NCBI GenBank assembly: GCA_032718475.1
Contig: JAUCBJ010002178.1
Coordinates: forward strand, 38,219-102,218
DNA length: 64,000 bases
Source: Nemertoderma westbladi
Lineage: Eukaryota; Xenacoelomorpha; Nemertodermatida; Nemertodermatidae
Direction of reading: 5' to 3'
Under the pieces are notes generated by a model that was given only the letters and a program-made list of their open reading frames with translations, was not told the origin of the DNA and searched no databases. Every line of letters begins with the position of its first letter. The first letter of the stretch is position 1. Below, in pieces: positions 34,228 to 44,950 of this stretch. The translations under genes were made by a program, and so were the position numbers.

Positions 34228-34980
34228 TCAGTCCATGATTATTAGGTTAACTATCCTGTCAACGTAAGTGTTGGTGACGTCATCAGGTAAGGTATAGTCA
34301 AAGTGTGGATACTTGTTCGGACTTGGTAGGCCCACAGGTCTTCCGGTGAGTGTCTCCCTTTGTACAATAGGTTTGTCTGTGTCCTTAAGTATTTCAATCT
34401 CCACAGTCTTACCTTTACCATCTGCACTCAGTGAATTGACTGGCAGTAACGGTTTCAACTCTACGGTATCAGTATGTTCCTGTGGGCTTGTAAGCCTCCT
34501 AACCTTAGTTACACATTTAGCCGTAGGCTGTAAGTCCAGTATTTTCCTTGAGCAGAGTGTGACCGCTGTTGCCACACTGTCGTCATGGTTCAAGGAAGTC
34601 AAAACAGATAAGTTGTTAGTCCCTAATGGGTGTGTACTAGTCCGCTCAAATGGATTCATTGCTGCTTTATAGCATACGTCATTACTTTCCGGTGGTTCGT
34701 CTAGTGGAAAGTCTAGTAGACAGTCTGGTGAGGCATCCAGCAAATAGTCTGGTGAGACGTCTGGTGAAAAATATCGCAGAACTTCCAGCAAAATGTTCTG
34801 TCGTCTGTCCCAAAGAAAGTCTGGCGTAGCTTCTGTCAGAATGTCTGGTCTAATGTCTAGTGGACAGTCTCTCAAGATGTCTGGTGGAAAGTCTGGTGAG
34901 ACGCCCAGTAGACAATCTTTCGAGAGCTCCATTAAGCAATCTGGCGAGACATCTGGTGAACAATCCTGCGAAACGTCTGG
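34228..34980 (-). pseudogene. Old BEL/Pao linker with short PD-rich repeats
   Basis: A 234-residue frame lies between RNase H and integrase. Its N-terminal part consists of degenerate repeats around the core (S/D)PD(x)LLD, for example SPDVSPDYLLD and ASPDCLLDFPLD, encoded by a 12-30 bp tandem array (about 34690-35060). The rest (PFERTSTHPLG and on) has no domain I recognise. The array also runs into the end of the RNase H frame (DITPDISPDTRPDI). Related elements normally lack this insert. Confidence 0.65.
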
Positions 34981-35643
34981 TTAAATCTCCCACGGAACTT
35001 CCGGCGAAAGATTCGTAGTAATGTCTGGTCGAGTGTCTGGTGAGATGTCTGGCGTAATGTCAGGTCTAATGTCCAGGTCATCAGATTTTGTCCATCCTTG
35101 TTTCCTCTTCACATTGGCTTTGGCTTTCGCTTTCGACTTGGCAACAGTGTCGATTTTTATCTCGGCACCCTCCGGTATGGTGTTAGTTGTCGCATCAAAT
35201 AACGATGGCCATTCATCCGATGGTTGTTGTAGGAAGTCAGGTCCTCTAAACCAAAAGGATTTATTGTCCGGTTTACAAAAGTCAATAGGTAACACCCCCT
35301 GTGACACGATGTCAGCTGGGTTCAGTTTCCCTGGACAGTGACGCCAATCTTGTTTGAGCGACCTGTCCAGTATTTCAGCCCGTCTGTTGGCTACGAAAGT
35401 CTTGAACTTGAATGTTTCGTTATTTATGTACCAAAGTACTAACGTCGCATCAGTCCAATATGTGACCTTCAGGTTAGCCTCCAGCTCGCGTTGAACTAGA
35501 CTGACAATATCGGTGGATATCGTCCCGGCTTGTAGCTCTCCACGAGGTACATTCATATACTTCAATGACATGGTCTTAGCCCTTGAAGTAACGAGAGACA
35601 CTTCGTTGTTGTCCGAAGTCACTTGTCGTAACCCCCAGTCCAT
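34981..35643 (-). pseudogene. Old BEL/Pao RNase H region
   Basis: 220 residues. Recognisable parts are PRGELQAGTI (the Pao LELQ-type motif), VTYWTDATLVLWYI (RNase H core), VANRRAEIL and LNPADIVSQG, as in other BEL/Pao RNase H and connection regions. The C-terminus enters the PD-rich repeats. The expected HxFSDAS-type start is not in this frame, so the N-terminal part is damaged or shifted. Confidence 0.8.
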
Positions 35644-36204
35644 CCTTACTAGCGTCGCTGAAGCTGTGAAGCTCCAAGTCGGCAGGAAAGGTAGTCTGTA
35701 AAGGAAAGTATACCCTTGGGATGGTATAGTTTTGTAAGAACGTCAGTTGGGCTTCCCAGTCCCTCCATTTCTGAGCTAGCTTTTCTGGGATGGGATCATC
35801 CCATTCCAGTCCGGCTTGCCAGATGCTGCGGAGCGGAGTATGATCCTAGCGTGTAGGATCACTGGACTAATGAAACACAGTAGGTCATACAGTCGACTCA
35901 TGGTCGATAAACAAGTCCTCTTTATGAGAGGTCTAATCTGGTCGTCGGACCTTACTCGCACCCTAAAATTGTCAGTGTTCGGGTCCCAACTAAGTCCTAA
36001 TACCTTGGTCATAGGTAGAGGTTCTAAGTCTAGATCTAAGTCACCTCCACTCCGATCAGTTTGGTCGAATGAGTTCACTAGTTCCAGTTTATTAGAAGCA
36101 AATTTCTTGAGGTGAAATCCGCCCTCAGCAAGACAATCTTGGAGTTGGTGCGCTACGGTCATAGCACGCTCCAGAGTGTCACAACTCTTGATGCCGTCAT
36201 CCAC
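35644..36204 (-). pseudogene. Old BEL/Pao RT-RNase H connection segment
   Basis: The frame 36204-35776 starts just after the RT catalytic box. It holds GGFHLKKFASNKLELV, TKVLGLSWDP and RLYDLLCFISPVILHARI, matching the order in the young element (GGFHLGQW, ALGVSWD, LFDPLGLITP). It is split from neighbours by stops. Confidence 0.85.
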
Positions 36205-36213
36205 GTAGAAATC

Positions 36214-37371
36214 TCATTCCACTGTCCGAACTACTTCTGGGTCAAATCGGTCTCGTCTGTCCAAAGCTGTTTGCTTTAAGACGTACATGGTGCAGTTAGG
36301 GCTGTCTCGGGCCCCAAAAACTCTTACCTGCATTTGGTAAGTTTCTGGTGGAAGTTCTAGATTTCCGTCCGGGTACCAAAGAAACTTTAAACTGTTACCA
36401 GTCTGGTGATGGAGCCTGGTGAATGGGGTCAATGACCTTCGGATTTGTCGGTAGGCTCACAACCCTTCCAAAACCCTCATTCATCAAGTCATCCACAGCA
36501 ACAACCCTTTGGTCTTCAGTAATCAATACAACCTGTTTCGCTGCAAGTAGCTGTAAGTCAGAGGTCCGTGTGGTCTCGTTCAGATCGGTTAAATCAGTAT
36601 CTGTTACGTCAGTGGTAGCGACGCAAGTCTGTCGTAGTACAGTCTGTACAATTGGACCACAGGAGTGTGAAGGAGAATTTGCTACCGTAGTAGTCAATAA
36701 ACTACACGCGCTCAATACGTCTTCCTCCAGGTCTTCCTCCGAAAACTCTTACCTGCATTTGGTAAGTTTCTGGTGGAAGTTCTAGATTTCCGTCCGGGTA
36801 CCAAAGAAACTTTAAACTGTCCCTGTCCCGCTCCAAAGATTTAACCTGGTGAAACATGGCCTCTACATCACAGGTGAACGCCACTTTGCGTTGTCTAAAG
36901 CGCATTAGGACTCCCATGAGGTAATTATTCATATTCGGCCCTTCCATCAATTTGCTGTTCATAGACATCCCTTGGTAAAGCGCAGCGCAGTCGTTGACTA
37001 CATGCACCTTGCCAGGTTTGTCCGGGTATCGAACAAAATGATGTGGCAGGTAATATGTTTGATCTGTGGTTACCTCAGGATTTTAACATCCCAATGGCAT
37101 ATCCCCTTTGGAGATACGTCTGAAGTTGCGCGTTGTATTGCATATGGGCCGTCTCGTCACGCAACAACCGCTGCCGTATCGATTTGAGTTGCCTCAAAGT
37201 GAGCGGGTAGTTGTTAACGAGCTTAGGTTGTCCATGGCGCCACAACATGCCAACTTCGTAGTGGCCATTCGTGGTTTGGCAAATGGTATCTTTCATAATC
37301 TTTAATGACCGTTTCTCCTGTTCTGACATAGCAGTCTCGTAACTACCGGGTTCTGCTGAGTTCTCTTCCAA
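36214..37371 (-). pseudogene. Old BEL/Pao reverse transcriptase, split by a 425-bp internal insertion
   Basis: The N-terminal RT part (37371-37075) is linker and fingers, with LVNNYPLTLRQLKSI. The palm starts in 37007-36702: VNDCAALYQG, GVLMRFRQRKVAFTCDVEAMFHQV (catalytic Asp) and LKFLWYPDGN. It then runs into foreign sequence near 36740. The palm restarts at about 36395 with a second copy of the same YQMQVRVFG segment and goes on with ARDSPNCTMYVLK. Between them is a copy of the linker segment 37587-37917. The domain cannot work as it stands. Confidence 0.85.
36317..36820. repeat. Duplicated 79-bp RT segment flanking a transposed 331-bp block
   Basis: Block A (36317-36395) recurs as A' (36742-36820), offset 425. 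Between them, block B (36403-36733) is a near-identical copy of B' (37587-37917), offset 1184. A 331-bp piece of the upstream linker was therefore placed into RT together with a duplication of 79 bp of RT sequence. Confidence 0.9.
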
Positions 37372-37398
37372 CCACTTAATGGTCCTCTCAGTTAGCAG

Positions 37399-37938
37399 TC
37401 AGTCAAGCGCTGCTTGCACTGCACCATAGTCCTCGTCTACATCGTTGTCCGCTGCGGTGGCTAGTGTCAATGTGTCTGGTAGGCTCGCAAGCCTTCCAGT
37501 GTCACTAGTCAGCATCGAAACGGCATGAGGAGGTTTGACAACCTTTTGATCTGTCAGTAGGCTCGCAAGCCTTCCAAGATCAGCGACTGGTGATGAAGCC
37601 TGGTGAATGGGGTCAATGACCTTCGGATTTGTCGGTAGGCTCACAACCCTTCCAAAACCCTCATTCATCAAGTCATCCACAGCAACAACCCTTTGGTCTT
37701 CAGTAATCAATACAACCTGTTTCGCTGCAAGTAGCTGTAAGTCAGAGGTCCGTGTGGTCTCGTTCAGATCGGTTACATCAGTATCTGTTACGTCAGTGGT
37801 AGCGACGCAAGTCTGTCGTAGTACAGTCTGTACAATTGGACCACAGGAGTGTGAAGGAGAATTTGCTACCGTAGTAGTCAATAAACTACATGCGCTCAAT
37901 ACGTCTTCCTCCAGGTCACTTACCTCTAGTGAACGCAC
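37399..37938 (-). pseudogene. Old BEL/Pao protease-RT linker with GRLASL repeats
   Basis: 179 residues rich in Thr, Val and Asp. The motif GR(L/V)(A/V)SL appears three times (GRVVSLPTN, GRLASLLTD, GRLASLPD) with similar following residues, so the linker grew by local duplication. Part of it (37587-37917) was copied into RT. No enzymatic domain is visible. Confidence 0.75.
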
Positions 37939-38032
37939 TGGTGCTCTAGTATACCAACCTATGGGCGTTCTACATGCATAGGTAGGGGTTGCCCGCTGTT
38001 ATTACAGATGGGCGTGTCTCCCATACTTTATG

Positions 38033-38730
38033 TTAGTTAAACTTGTCTGTCCCAATCAACATCGCAATTGAGCAATAATTAACAGGAAATTCCGGTATTC
38101 CAAGGTGTCGGAAATACTTACAATCTTCCGGTGATTGCTCTGGCACAGGGCCGAGCAGGTTACTAAACTCCTTTGTTGCTGCAAAGGTCAAATTTCTTAC
38201 CGGAAGTAATGAGCGTTCCTCCTTGCTGTGTTCCGCTTTGGAAAGAAGAGTATCTAAGGTTAATTTAACTCTCGTCACAGGAAACATTCTTTTACCATGC
38301 ATGCTGCTTACAGTGTACTGAGCAGTCTTACCTTTACTCATGTCCGTAACTACATCGGCCACTTGTTTGTCAACGTAACTATGTGATGACGCAGAGTCTA
38401 GGATAGCATATATACACTTGCTCCCTCGGGTTCCGGTAATCTTTATAGGAATCACGCTAAACCCTTTCAATTGGTTCTGTGTGAGGAGTGTTATGGATGG
38501 TTGTTCCTCCCCCGCATGCACGTAAAAGGTGTTGTCTTCCTCCTCGTCCTCGTCCGATGATCCTGATTGATCCATACAGTCGGTGTAGAAGGTATGGATT
38601 TCACGTGGTGTGCGCTCCTTGTAAAGCGCGTCACATCTAGCAGCTTTACCTGGATGCTCTCGTCGAAAGCGTTTAGTCGGAGTATGACGGGTATGACTGA
38701 TATGGTGTAGATATGGTGAGTCGGCACCTC
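38033..38730 (-). pseudogene. Old BEL/Pao aspartic protease and C-terminal Gag part
   Basis: The frame 38575-38033 carries FSVIPIKITG, the active-site-like ILDSASSHSYVD and the ending SIAMLIGTDKF, as in DUF1758-type proteases. The active-site triad reads DSA where DS/TG is usual. Upstream in the same direction the sequence is basic, then acidic (SSDEDEEEDN). CCHC knuckles and the rest of Gag are not recognisable above 38730. Confidence 0.75.
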
Positions 38731-40837
38731 AGTGTATCTGCAGCCTGTAGTGGGTGCGGTGAAATAGAAGATTCCCAGAATTTCTTTCTAAACTGCAATA
38801 CATTTTCCACTCATCGATAAAAGCTTGTTGATGAGTTACAGACAGCTAGAATACCAATTAACATCCCAGCTTTTCTACAAGGTCGCGGATTGCCTATTAC
38901 CAGGCAACCTAAGCTTGTAGAGGTACTTGGAAAATTTCTTTCAACAACCAGTAGATTTGGCATAAAATGAAAAGTAGTACTTTCAAACACTTTTTCTTTT
39001 TTCGGAAACCCAGTAAATTTGTGATAAGCCTGTAATAAAAAATTGTATCCTACAATTATTAAAATTCTGAATTGGTTCGAAACTGTGGGGAGTGGAGGTC
39101 AAGAACATTGTTTGGCCGATGTAACGAAATGGATTTGTAATTTCGAAATTTGATTTTTATAAATCATATCTTTAGCTGAGTGGGGATATACTAGTAACAC
39201 AATTTTATTTATCTTTTTCTTATTTAAAATTTGTTTACAAAGTACAATGCTAATGTGCAGTTTCGTAACTCAACAATTATTTTATATGTAACCCATCAAC
39301 TGGATATAGGCATACATACATTCAACATTAATACCATTTAAATACATATATTTATCATACATGCCTGCTAAGTTGCCTTAATATACGCACTACCTGTTTA
39401 AAAAAAAGAGATAAGAGCGAGGATGAATTTGGAGAACTGGCATTACTGTCCGACTGATGACAATCCAGTAGACCTACAGTACTACAGTATCTCGAGGTGT
39501 TGAAAACCACACCTTCTTCGTAAAGAAACAGGAACTATGGAATTATGGCAACACGGAGCATATTTCCTCAAGTTGAAATGGCGAGTAATGTAAGTGATAA
39601 TACCAAATCTAATAAAGGACAGTATTAGATAAGTAACAACCGAGGATTTAATATTTGCTACCAAGTGAGATTGGCACGATGTGAGAGGGCAATATAGAGT
39701 GTTAAGTACAACCTAAACAATGCATATTGAAATTGGGTGAAGTATGAAGCTGATAATACCAAGCCTGGAGAAACCACAAGTGGAACCAATGCAGGAGGAT
39801 GAATTTGGAGAAGTGCCTCTGATTGAGACAATAGGGCGATCGGATACCAATTGCCGGGATGGATGAGCCATAACAGCTAGTGGCGCTCGTTCATTCTGGG
39901 GCATCCCAGGCAAGCAAGCAAGCTTGGGCACAAAAACTACAACCTGATTTCTTGACAGGATCGGTGAGATTGGGAACTCAGGAAGGAGAGGCAGTAGAGC
40001 AGGTGTTTGGTAAGTTTTAATGTCTATTGATGGCATAAATAGGGCAGGTGCAGAAGTCTACTATGATATAGTACAATTTTGGTTAATGCACTTATAGTTG
40101 ACAGACTTCCAGATCGTCTAGTTCCACACCCCTGGTAATGACGAACTCATTGAAACCCTTAAGCTACATATAAGGTTTCTCCTTGGCTGATACATGAGGA
40201 AGGGGTGATATTCCAGATCTAGGTCTGCTGCTGATTTATATTAATGAAAAAAATACATGATGGTTTATATTTACACCTTCTAACTTAGTGGATATATTAT
40301 AACTGGTTGTCTACCCATCACTGATTCTATAACCAGTGCTTCAAGTGCACTATGTAGTTTCAACTCAACTTCATACATTGGGCCATAAGGGGAACCCAAC
40401 CCTGAAATGAATTTAGAGATTGTGTTTGATCGAATTTGAAGTTTGGATGCCATTGGTATAAATTATGAAGATCCGGATCTATCGTGCATGAAACAACTAT
40501 TCCTAACTTCAAACTTCAATCAATCTATGCGATTTGGAAATGATCATTTTGTAGTGAAGTTCCCATAGCAACCTGATGCCACAGTTCTGCTTTACATATA
40601 CTGTAGTTAGCTCGCATGTGCTTATATGGTACATTGTACAAACTCAGGAAAATTTTTTATTTTTTTGCAATTGTACTACAAATTTAATAATACTAATGAC
40701 TACAATAATGACTTAATGACTTGATAATGAATAATGACTTCAATAATACTAATATATCAACACAGATTTAAGATATAACACTAATCTACTTGTTCTAGAA
40801 ATAACGGCTGATTTAATAGAGTTTGTAAAGGTTTCAT
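38731..40837. other. No recognised gene; weak duplication
   Basis: This part of the large intron is mostly AT-rich. The words GAGGATGAATTTGGAGAA (39418 and 39797) and TGATAATACCAA (39595 and 39750) recur, hinting at an old, diverged duplication. Nothing coding is supported. Confidence 0.4.
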
Positions 40838-40933
40838 CTAGTATTCCTCCTCTCTTTCCTCATCTTCGACTCCGCCACTATCAACTCCGACTTCCTCGTA
40901 ATCCTTCTCCAGAGCCTCGAGATCCTCACTAGC
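40838..40933 (-). pseudogene. Alpha-tubulin C-terminal tail fragment
   Basis: The minus strand gives 31 codons and a TAG. The peptide contains EDLEALEKDYEEVGVDS followed by an acidic tail ending EEEY. This is the end of alpha-tubulin: the family has EDLAALEKDYEEVGVDS and an acidic EEY tail, with the same spacing from the Glu-Asp-Leu to the stop. Upstream the match ends at once, and the sequence belongs to a retroelement C-terminus in another frame. It is therefore a fragment, not a tubulin gene. The tail is where tyrosine removal and glutamylation occur on working tubulin. Confidence 0.7.
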
Positions 40934-40936
40934 TAC

Positions 40937-42395
40937 CCTGACTCCAGGCCGGCTGAGGAGACTGCCGATCGGATTCCCATGTCCGCCAATCGGGCTACTC
41001 TCGTCCTTTGGGTCCTAGATCCTCGGATGCACATGCTGGCAGACCGCAAAAGGTCAAAACTTAATCAGGTGCGCAACAAATTTATTGTTTCTGGGTAAGG
41101 GGGAATTCCTCTTCGCCAAAGCAACAGTGCCATTCTGTTCAAGAATGTTCAAGAAAGAGGATTCTGTTCATTCTTGTTCCAACATATTAATCCTTTCTTC
41201 ATACTTTCGCCTCTTCTCAGATTCATGCTTATGGTAAGCTGCCTCGGTTGTACGTGGGTTGGAAGGGCATAAATGGTTGAAAACCTTAACATCTATATAA
41301 AGTCTTTCGAACCTCCCTCCCCAAACTCCACTAGCTGCAACATCCAGTCGCGTGTCGAGCGAGACTGAGGTTGACCACAGTCTAAACTGTTCCCCGTCTA
41401 GTGGCTGTAAATGGGGCTCCGTTTCCACTTCTGAGGCGACTTCGTTGAGAACCTCGGCTAGAAAATCCCTTATTTCATTATGGCAAAGCCACCTGTTGGG
41501 CAGTGAAGAGAATGAGTTGCCGAGAAGGTGGCACCACATGTGCAGGTTGATGGAACGTAGTCTGGCTCCCACCCATATCTTAAGCTAAGACTGTCCCGGA
41601 ATTAAGTTTTATGGAGGGACATTCCAAGCTTTTGGATTGGAAGGGCTTTTAGCCAGACTGATGCACTCTTCTCTCTGGTCAACATACGTTGGTATTTGAG
41701 CTCGTCACTCAGTTGCGAGTCCAGTTGGGCACACTTGTTCTGAAGCTTCTGAGCGGCACTGGATTTTAGCTCACTAAGAATGGTAATCTGGGACCGGCGG
41801 GGGGGGGGGGGGGGGATCACCCCCGGGTATTAGCAGTTGCAGAGGCTGTGATAACTTGAGAGAATGTTTGTAACAGTCATTAAAGTCTGATGGCTGTGTG
41901 ATGGCCATACCCCCCCCCCCCCCCCCCCCCCCCCTCACTGACATAGAAAGTAGTTCCCTTTCTGCCCTAGCAGGGGGATGCCTGTCAGTGAGAGCCAGTA
42001 TAAACCTGGTACTGACAACCACCTCGAATTTGTCTAACTGTTGGACGAAGTTTGGTGTGGTTCTCGCTAGAAAATTCAACCTCGGCAGTATTCCTCAGAC
42101 CATGCATCAGTAGGATGGGTGTGGTGCGGATTGTGATATTTTTTGCTAAATCGCCAACCAAGTCACAGAGTTTAGTAACCTGCTGCTTAATATTATCTAG
42201 ACAAACTGGTTGGGCACCCAAAACCGAACCCAAGACCCTGTAGCCCTCTACAATTGTAACACCTATGCCCTCAAATAAAGATGCTGTGGCATGTCTGTAC
42301 TCAGCTTTGACAATCAGTTTTGATTTCAAAGCTGTTTGGATATTGGATAATAGCCGTATTTGGGGCCAATTTGACAAACCTTGCCCCAATAATCC
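40937..42395 (-). pseudogene. Retroelement C-terminal region: RT tail, Cys/His motif, PD-(D/E)XK-like nuclease
   Basis: Read on the minus strand. An RT-tail-like frame (42389-41985) has ATASLFEGIG and YRVLGSVLGAQ. The next frame has RAERELLSMSVR then MAITQPSDF. A further one (41820-41602) has LKALPIQKLGMSLHK. The frame 41572-41168 has a His-rich start, then EPHLQPLDGEQF, RLDVAASGVWG and LYIDVKVFN, which resembles a PD-(D/E)XK nuclease (D...DxK). The last part (about 41060-40950) has FDLLRSASMCIRGSR. I recall this order from uncharacterised retroelement proteins of marine animals and from LINEs with restriction-like endonucleases. The subgroup is uncertain. Frames are broken. Confidence 0.6.
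41799..41934. repeat. Paired poly-G (17) and poly-C (25) runs inside the retroelement frame
   Basis: G run 41799-41815 and C run 41910-41934, about 95 bp apart. On the minus strand the C run encodes a string of Gly where relatives have a short Gly-Gly-x-Gly motif after the (L)PVR segment, so it may have expanded from GGN codons. Confidence 0.7.
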
Positions 42396-42399
42396 CTTA

Positions 42400-43360
42400 A
42401 CTTAGTCAGTTACTCAGTCAGTATTTTAGTTTTATTTTCCAATTTACATGTGTTTTGTGATGCTTTTTATGTTTTCTTATGGTGCGGTCGTTTATGCAGC
42501 TCAATCTAAACAATCCGAGTTAGTGATGGCTAATGGATGAGTCACACCTTTACTACCTCTGCTCTGACAGCCAAATCGCATTATATTGAGTCAAATCTAA
42601 AGGCATCATTAATCCTTATATGTCCGTGGTCGAGTTGACGAGATACATAGCATTCTATCAGATGCAGACTTTAGATATATTTCAACCAATGACAATCCCT
42701 CAGATATGTTATCAAGTGGAATAAAGGCGAGGATATTTCTGAAATCCTATCTATGGCGACATGGTCCCAATTGGCTAACATTATCTGATTGGCCTATGGC
42801 CTAAACAATCTAATGTTAATTACAGTACAATTAAATTAATCAACCACGAACTAAATACATTGTGTACAACAGTAGTTCTAAGTTTGGGTTCCGAGGTGGC
42901 CACCACTCAGTATGCTGACCACCACTGAGCATTGTTATTTCGCTGAATAGAGAATTGCTTCTTTAACCTGGTGTAAAAGATTAGTTCATTAACGCACTGC
43001 ACTGTGAGAGGTATCAATTGTTTACTTTTAATTTTATCGCGTGGTTGAATATCGTGTTTCAGTATTTTATTCATTTGTGTTCGTGGCAAATCATGTTACT
43101 TAGTAATATATTTCTGATTTTATTTATACCTAGTGTTTGTCCCTGTGCGGTGTGTTGCTATGAGTTATGGCGCGTTTAAGTGCATTACGACCTACTGTAC
43201 ATTTTTGTTATTGTTGATAGTGGGTGTGCACTGTTATAATTGAGTATGATCCCCATATGCATCGGCTTAATATATAACTAGTAATCGATCCCATCAGAGA
43301 TGTCAATATAAGTCAGGACATCGAGGAATGGAAGTCGTATGATTTTTCTAAGTCTGGCTG
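42400..43360. other. No recognised feature
   Basis: Short frames without motifs and no clear repeats. Part of the large intron if the lectin gene model is right. Confidence 0.4.
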
Positions 43361-43368
43361 TGCAAGAG

Positions 43369-43430
43369 CGCGCAGCAGATCTGCAGTGCAGATCTGCTGC
43401 GCGGTTTGAGTGCAGTTTCTGCACTCAAAC
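43369..43430. repeat. Two abutting perfect hairpins
   Basis: 43369-43403 is a perfect inverted repeat with 17-bp arms (CGCGCAGCAGATCTGCA) and one central base. 43404-43430 is a second, with 12-bp arms (GTTTGAGTGCAG) and a 3-base loop. They touch without a gap and are much richer in G and C than their surroundings. Confidence 0.95.
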
Positions 43431-43836
43431 CTGTAAGTATTCCAGTCGGGGCTCTGGGTAATGTACCGCTGGCTTACCGCTTCAATACCGCCAGACTACT
43501 TTTACTGCTCACACACCGTTGGATGTGGTCGGGGCTTAAGCCGCGTACTCCATCACGCAGTTTAACATGCGAACCGGTAGGCCGCTGTAGTGTACTGCCA
43601 GTGCAGTAAGCAAAACAATTGTATTAGCAGGCAGATTACATAATATTCAATCCAAAAGGCAGTAATCCACGGTAACAAATTGCAGAATAAACTGAATCGA
43701 AAAATGAGGACTGAAATGAAAAATTGAATCTGCACACAACAGCTAAATCAAACTATCAGCTACACTAACTGAAACTAGTAAGAGGAAAAAGGTACAGTGA
43801 GTGAGTCAACCACAAAAGTTCCCACCATTAGAGACA

Positions 43837-43849
43837 GGGGGGGGGGGGG
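43837..43849. repeat. Poly-G run (13)
   Basis: Thirteen G in a row. Similar runs are at 7648-7658, 13095-13114, 47424-47436, 47781-47800, 56477-56496 and 62276-62294. Confidence 0.95.
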
Positions 43850-43985
43850 AAACTCGACGCAAAACCCGCCTTGACGAATTAATATCCCGCCTAAATGTGA
43901 AATTCTCAATTTAGGGAAAGGAGCAGGTTACAGTGACACGTTATTTTGACCAAAACAATAAACTAAACACAATAGAACAGGTTAC

Positions 43986-44060
43986 CAGTGCCGGATTAAC
44001 CTTAAGGCATATAAGGCACGTGCCTTAAGGCCAGCCGAAAATACGGGCCATTTTTTCTCA
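43986..44060. mobile_element. hAT-like transposon terminus
   Basis: The segment starts CAGTGCCGGATTAACC, a terminus I associate with hAT-type elements, followed by a GGCACGTGCC palindrome. A similar CAGTGCTGGATTAAGCC word is at 10793. I could not place the other end or a target duplication, so its extent is unknown. Confidence 0.45.
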
Positions 44061-44289
44061 GCGAGTCATTCTTTGGAAAAAAATATTTTTATCCGAAAAG
44101 TCCACATTTTTCTCAATAAAATTTATAGAAAACAGAGCAAGAAAGTGCATCTTTCGACTACTTTCTATCCCTAAATTTATGATAGAAAGTACTGCAAAAT
44201 TCTAGCTCAGTCGACTGACAGGTGCTGTGTTATTAGTTAGAGACCCGTTGGCAGGGAAATAATAAAACATGGGCAGTAAAACTTTAAAG

Positions 44290-44430
44290 TGCTAATTATG
44301 AACAATGGAGAATATAATTTTAATTATTTGTGGGGAATTATTTGTAGTTATGCTCTTAAACTTTCTGGTACAACCAAATAATGACGTGGTGACATACTGG
44401 AAATACTGTACATAGTAAATGTATGGAGAT
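44290..44430. repeat. Dispersed repeat, partner of 11440-11600
   Basis: Shares ATTATGAACAATGG, GGGGAATTATTTGTAGTTATG and ACATACTGGA with the other copy, in the same orientation. Confidence 0.65.
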
Positions 44431-44885
44431 ATGGTAGTGCGAAATTAATTTTTTTTTTACCGGAAACGAGTTTTATAATAATACATATAGGATAGGCCCT
44501 AATAGATAAAAAAAAGGATAAATTAATTATAGATAAAATATAGTTGTTTATAAAAAAAAACGTGTCAGAAATAACTTCTTGACACTAATTTAATTTAACC
44601 GAAATTCAGATGTTCTGCTCTCGTGTATTGAATTTTGCATTCGATGGCCTTTTAGGTGCAATTCCTGCAAAACCTAAAAGCATAATTAGGCAGCATAATT
44701 GAATTTGGTAAATTAAAATTAGTGACAAAAAGTACTTATTTCCGAGACTGTTCTCTATCGGAGAACATTTCTTTCTCAGTAAGTCCAAATCCAGTAAGCA
44801 ACCGAGGGTGGACTCTCTATAGCCGAGGGGCACTTGTATAATAACTAATAATCACGAACCCCGTCCTCTTATAATATATAACTCT

Positions 44886-44950
44886 GTAGTAGTCAGTAGT
44901 AGTAGTAGTAATAGTAGTAGTAGTAGTAGTATAAGTAGTAAGTAATAGTA
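44886..44950. repeat. (AGT)n microsatellite
   Basis: About 20 mostly perfect AGT units with a few AAT or ATA interruptions. Confidence 0.9.

Larger units (their letters stand above)
33084..38730 (-). mobile_element. Older BEL/Pao element, broken and rearranged
   Basis: Read from high to low coordinates: protease (38575-38033), a repeat-bearing linker (37938-37399), RT (37371-36214, with an internal 425-bp insertion), connection segment (36204-35776), RNase H (35643-34981), an unusual linker (34932-34228), integrase (34104-33471) and DUF5641-like tail (33374-33084). Gag and both LTRs were not recognised. Frameshifts separate most blocks. The pol domains differ clearly from the young element, so this is another BEL/Pao lineage. 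The young element inserted about 130 bp beyond its pol end. Confidence 0.9.

Noticed and set aside
43369-43430. Rho-independent terminator
   Set aside because: There is no U-run and the context is eukaryotic.
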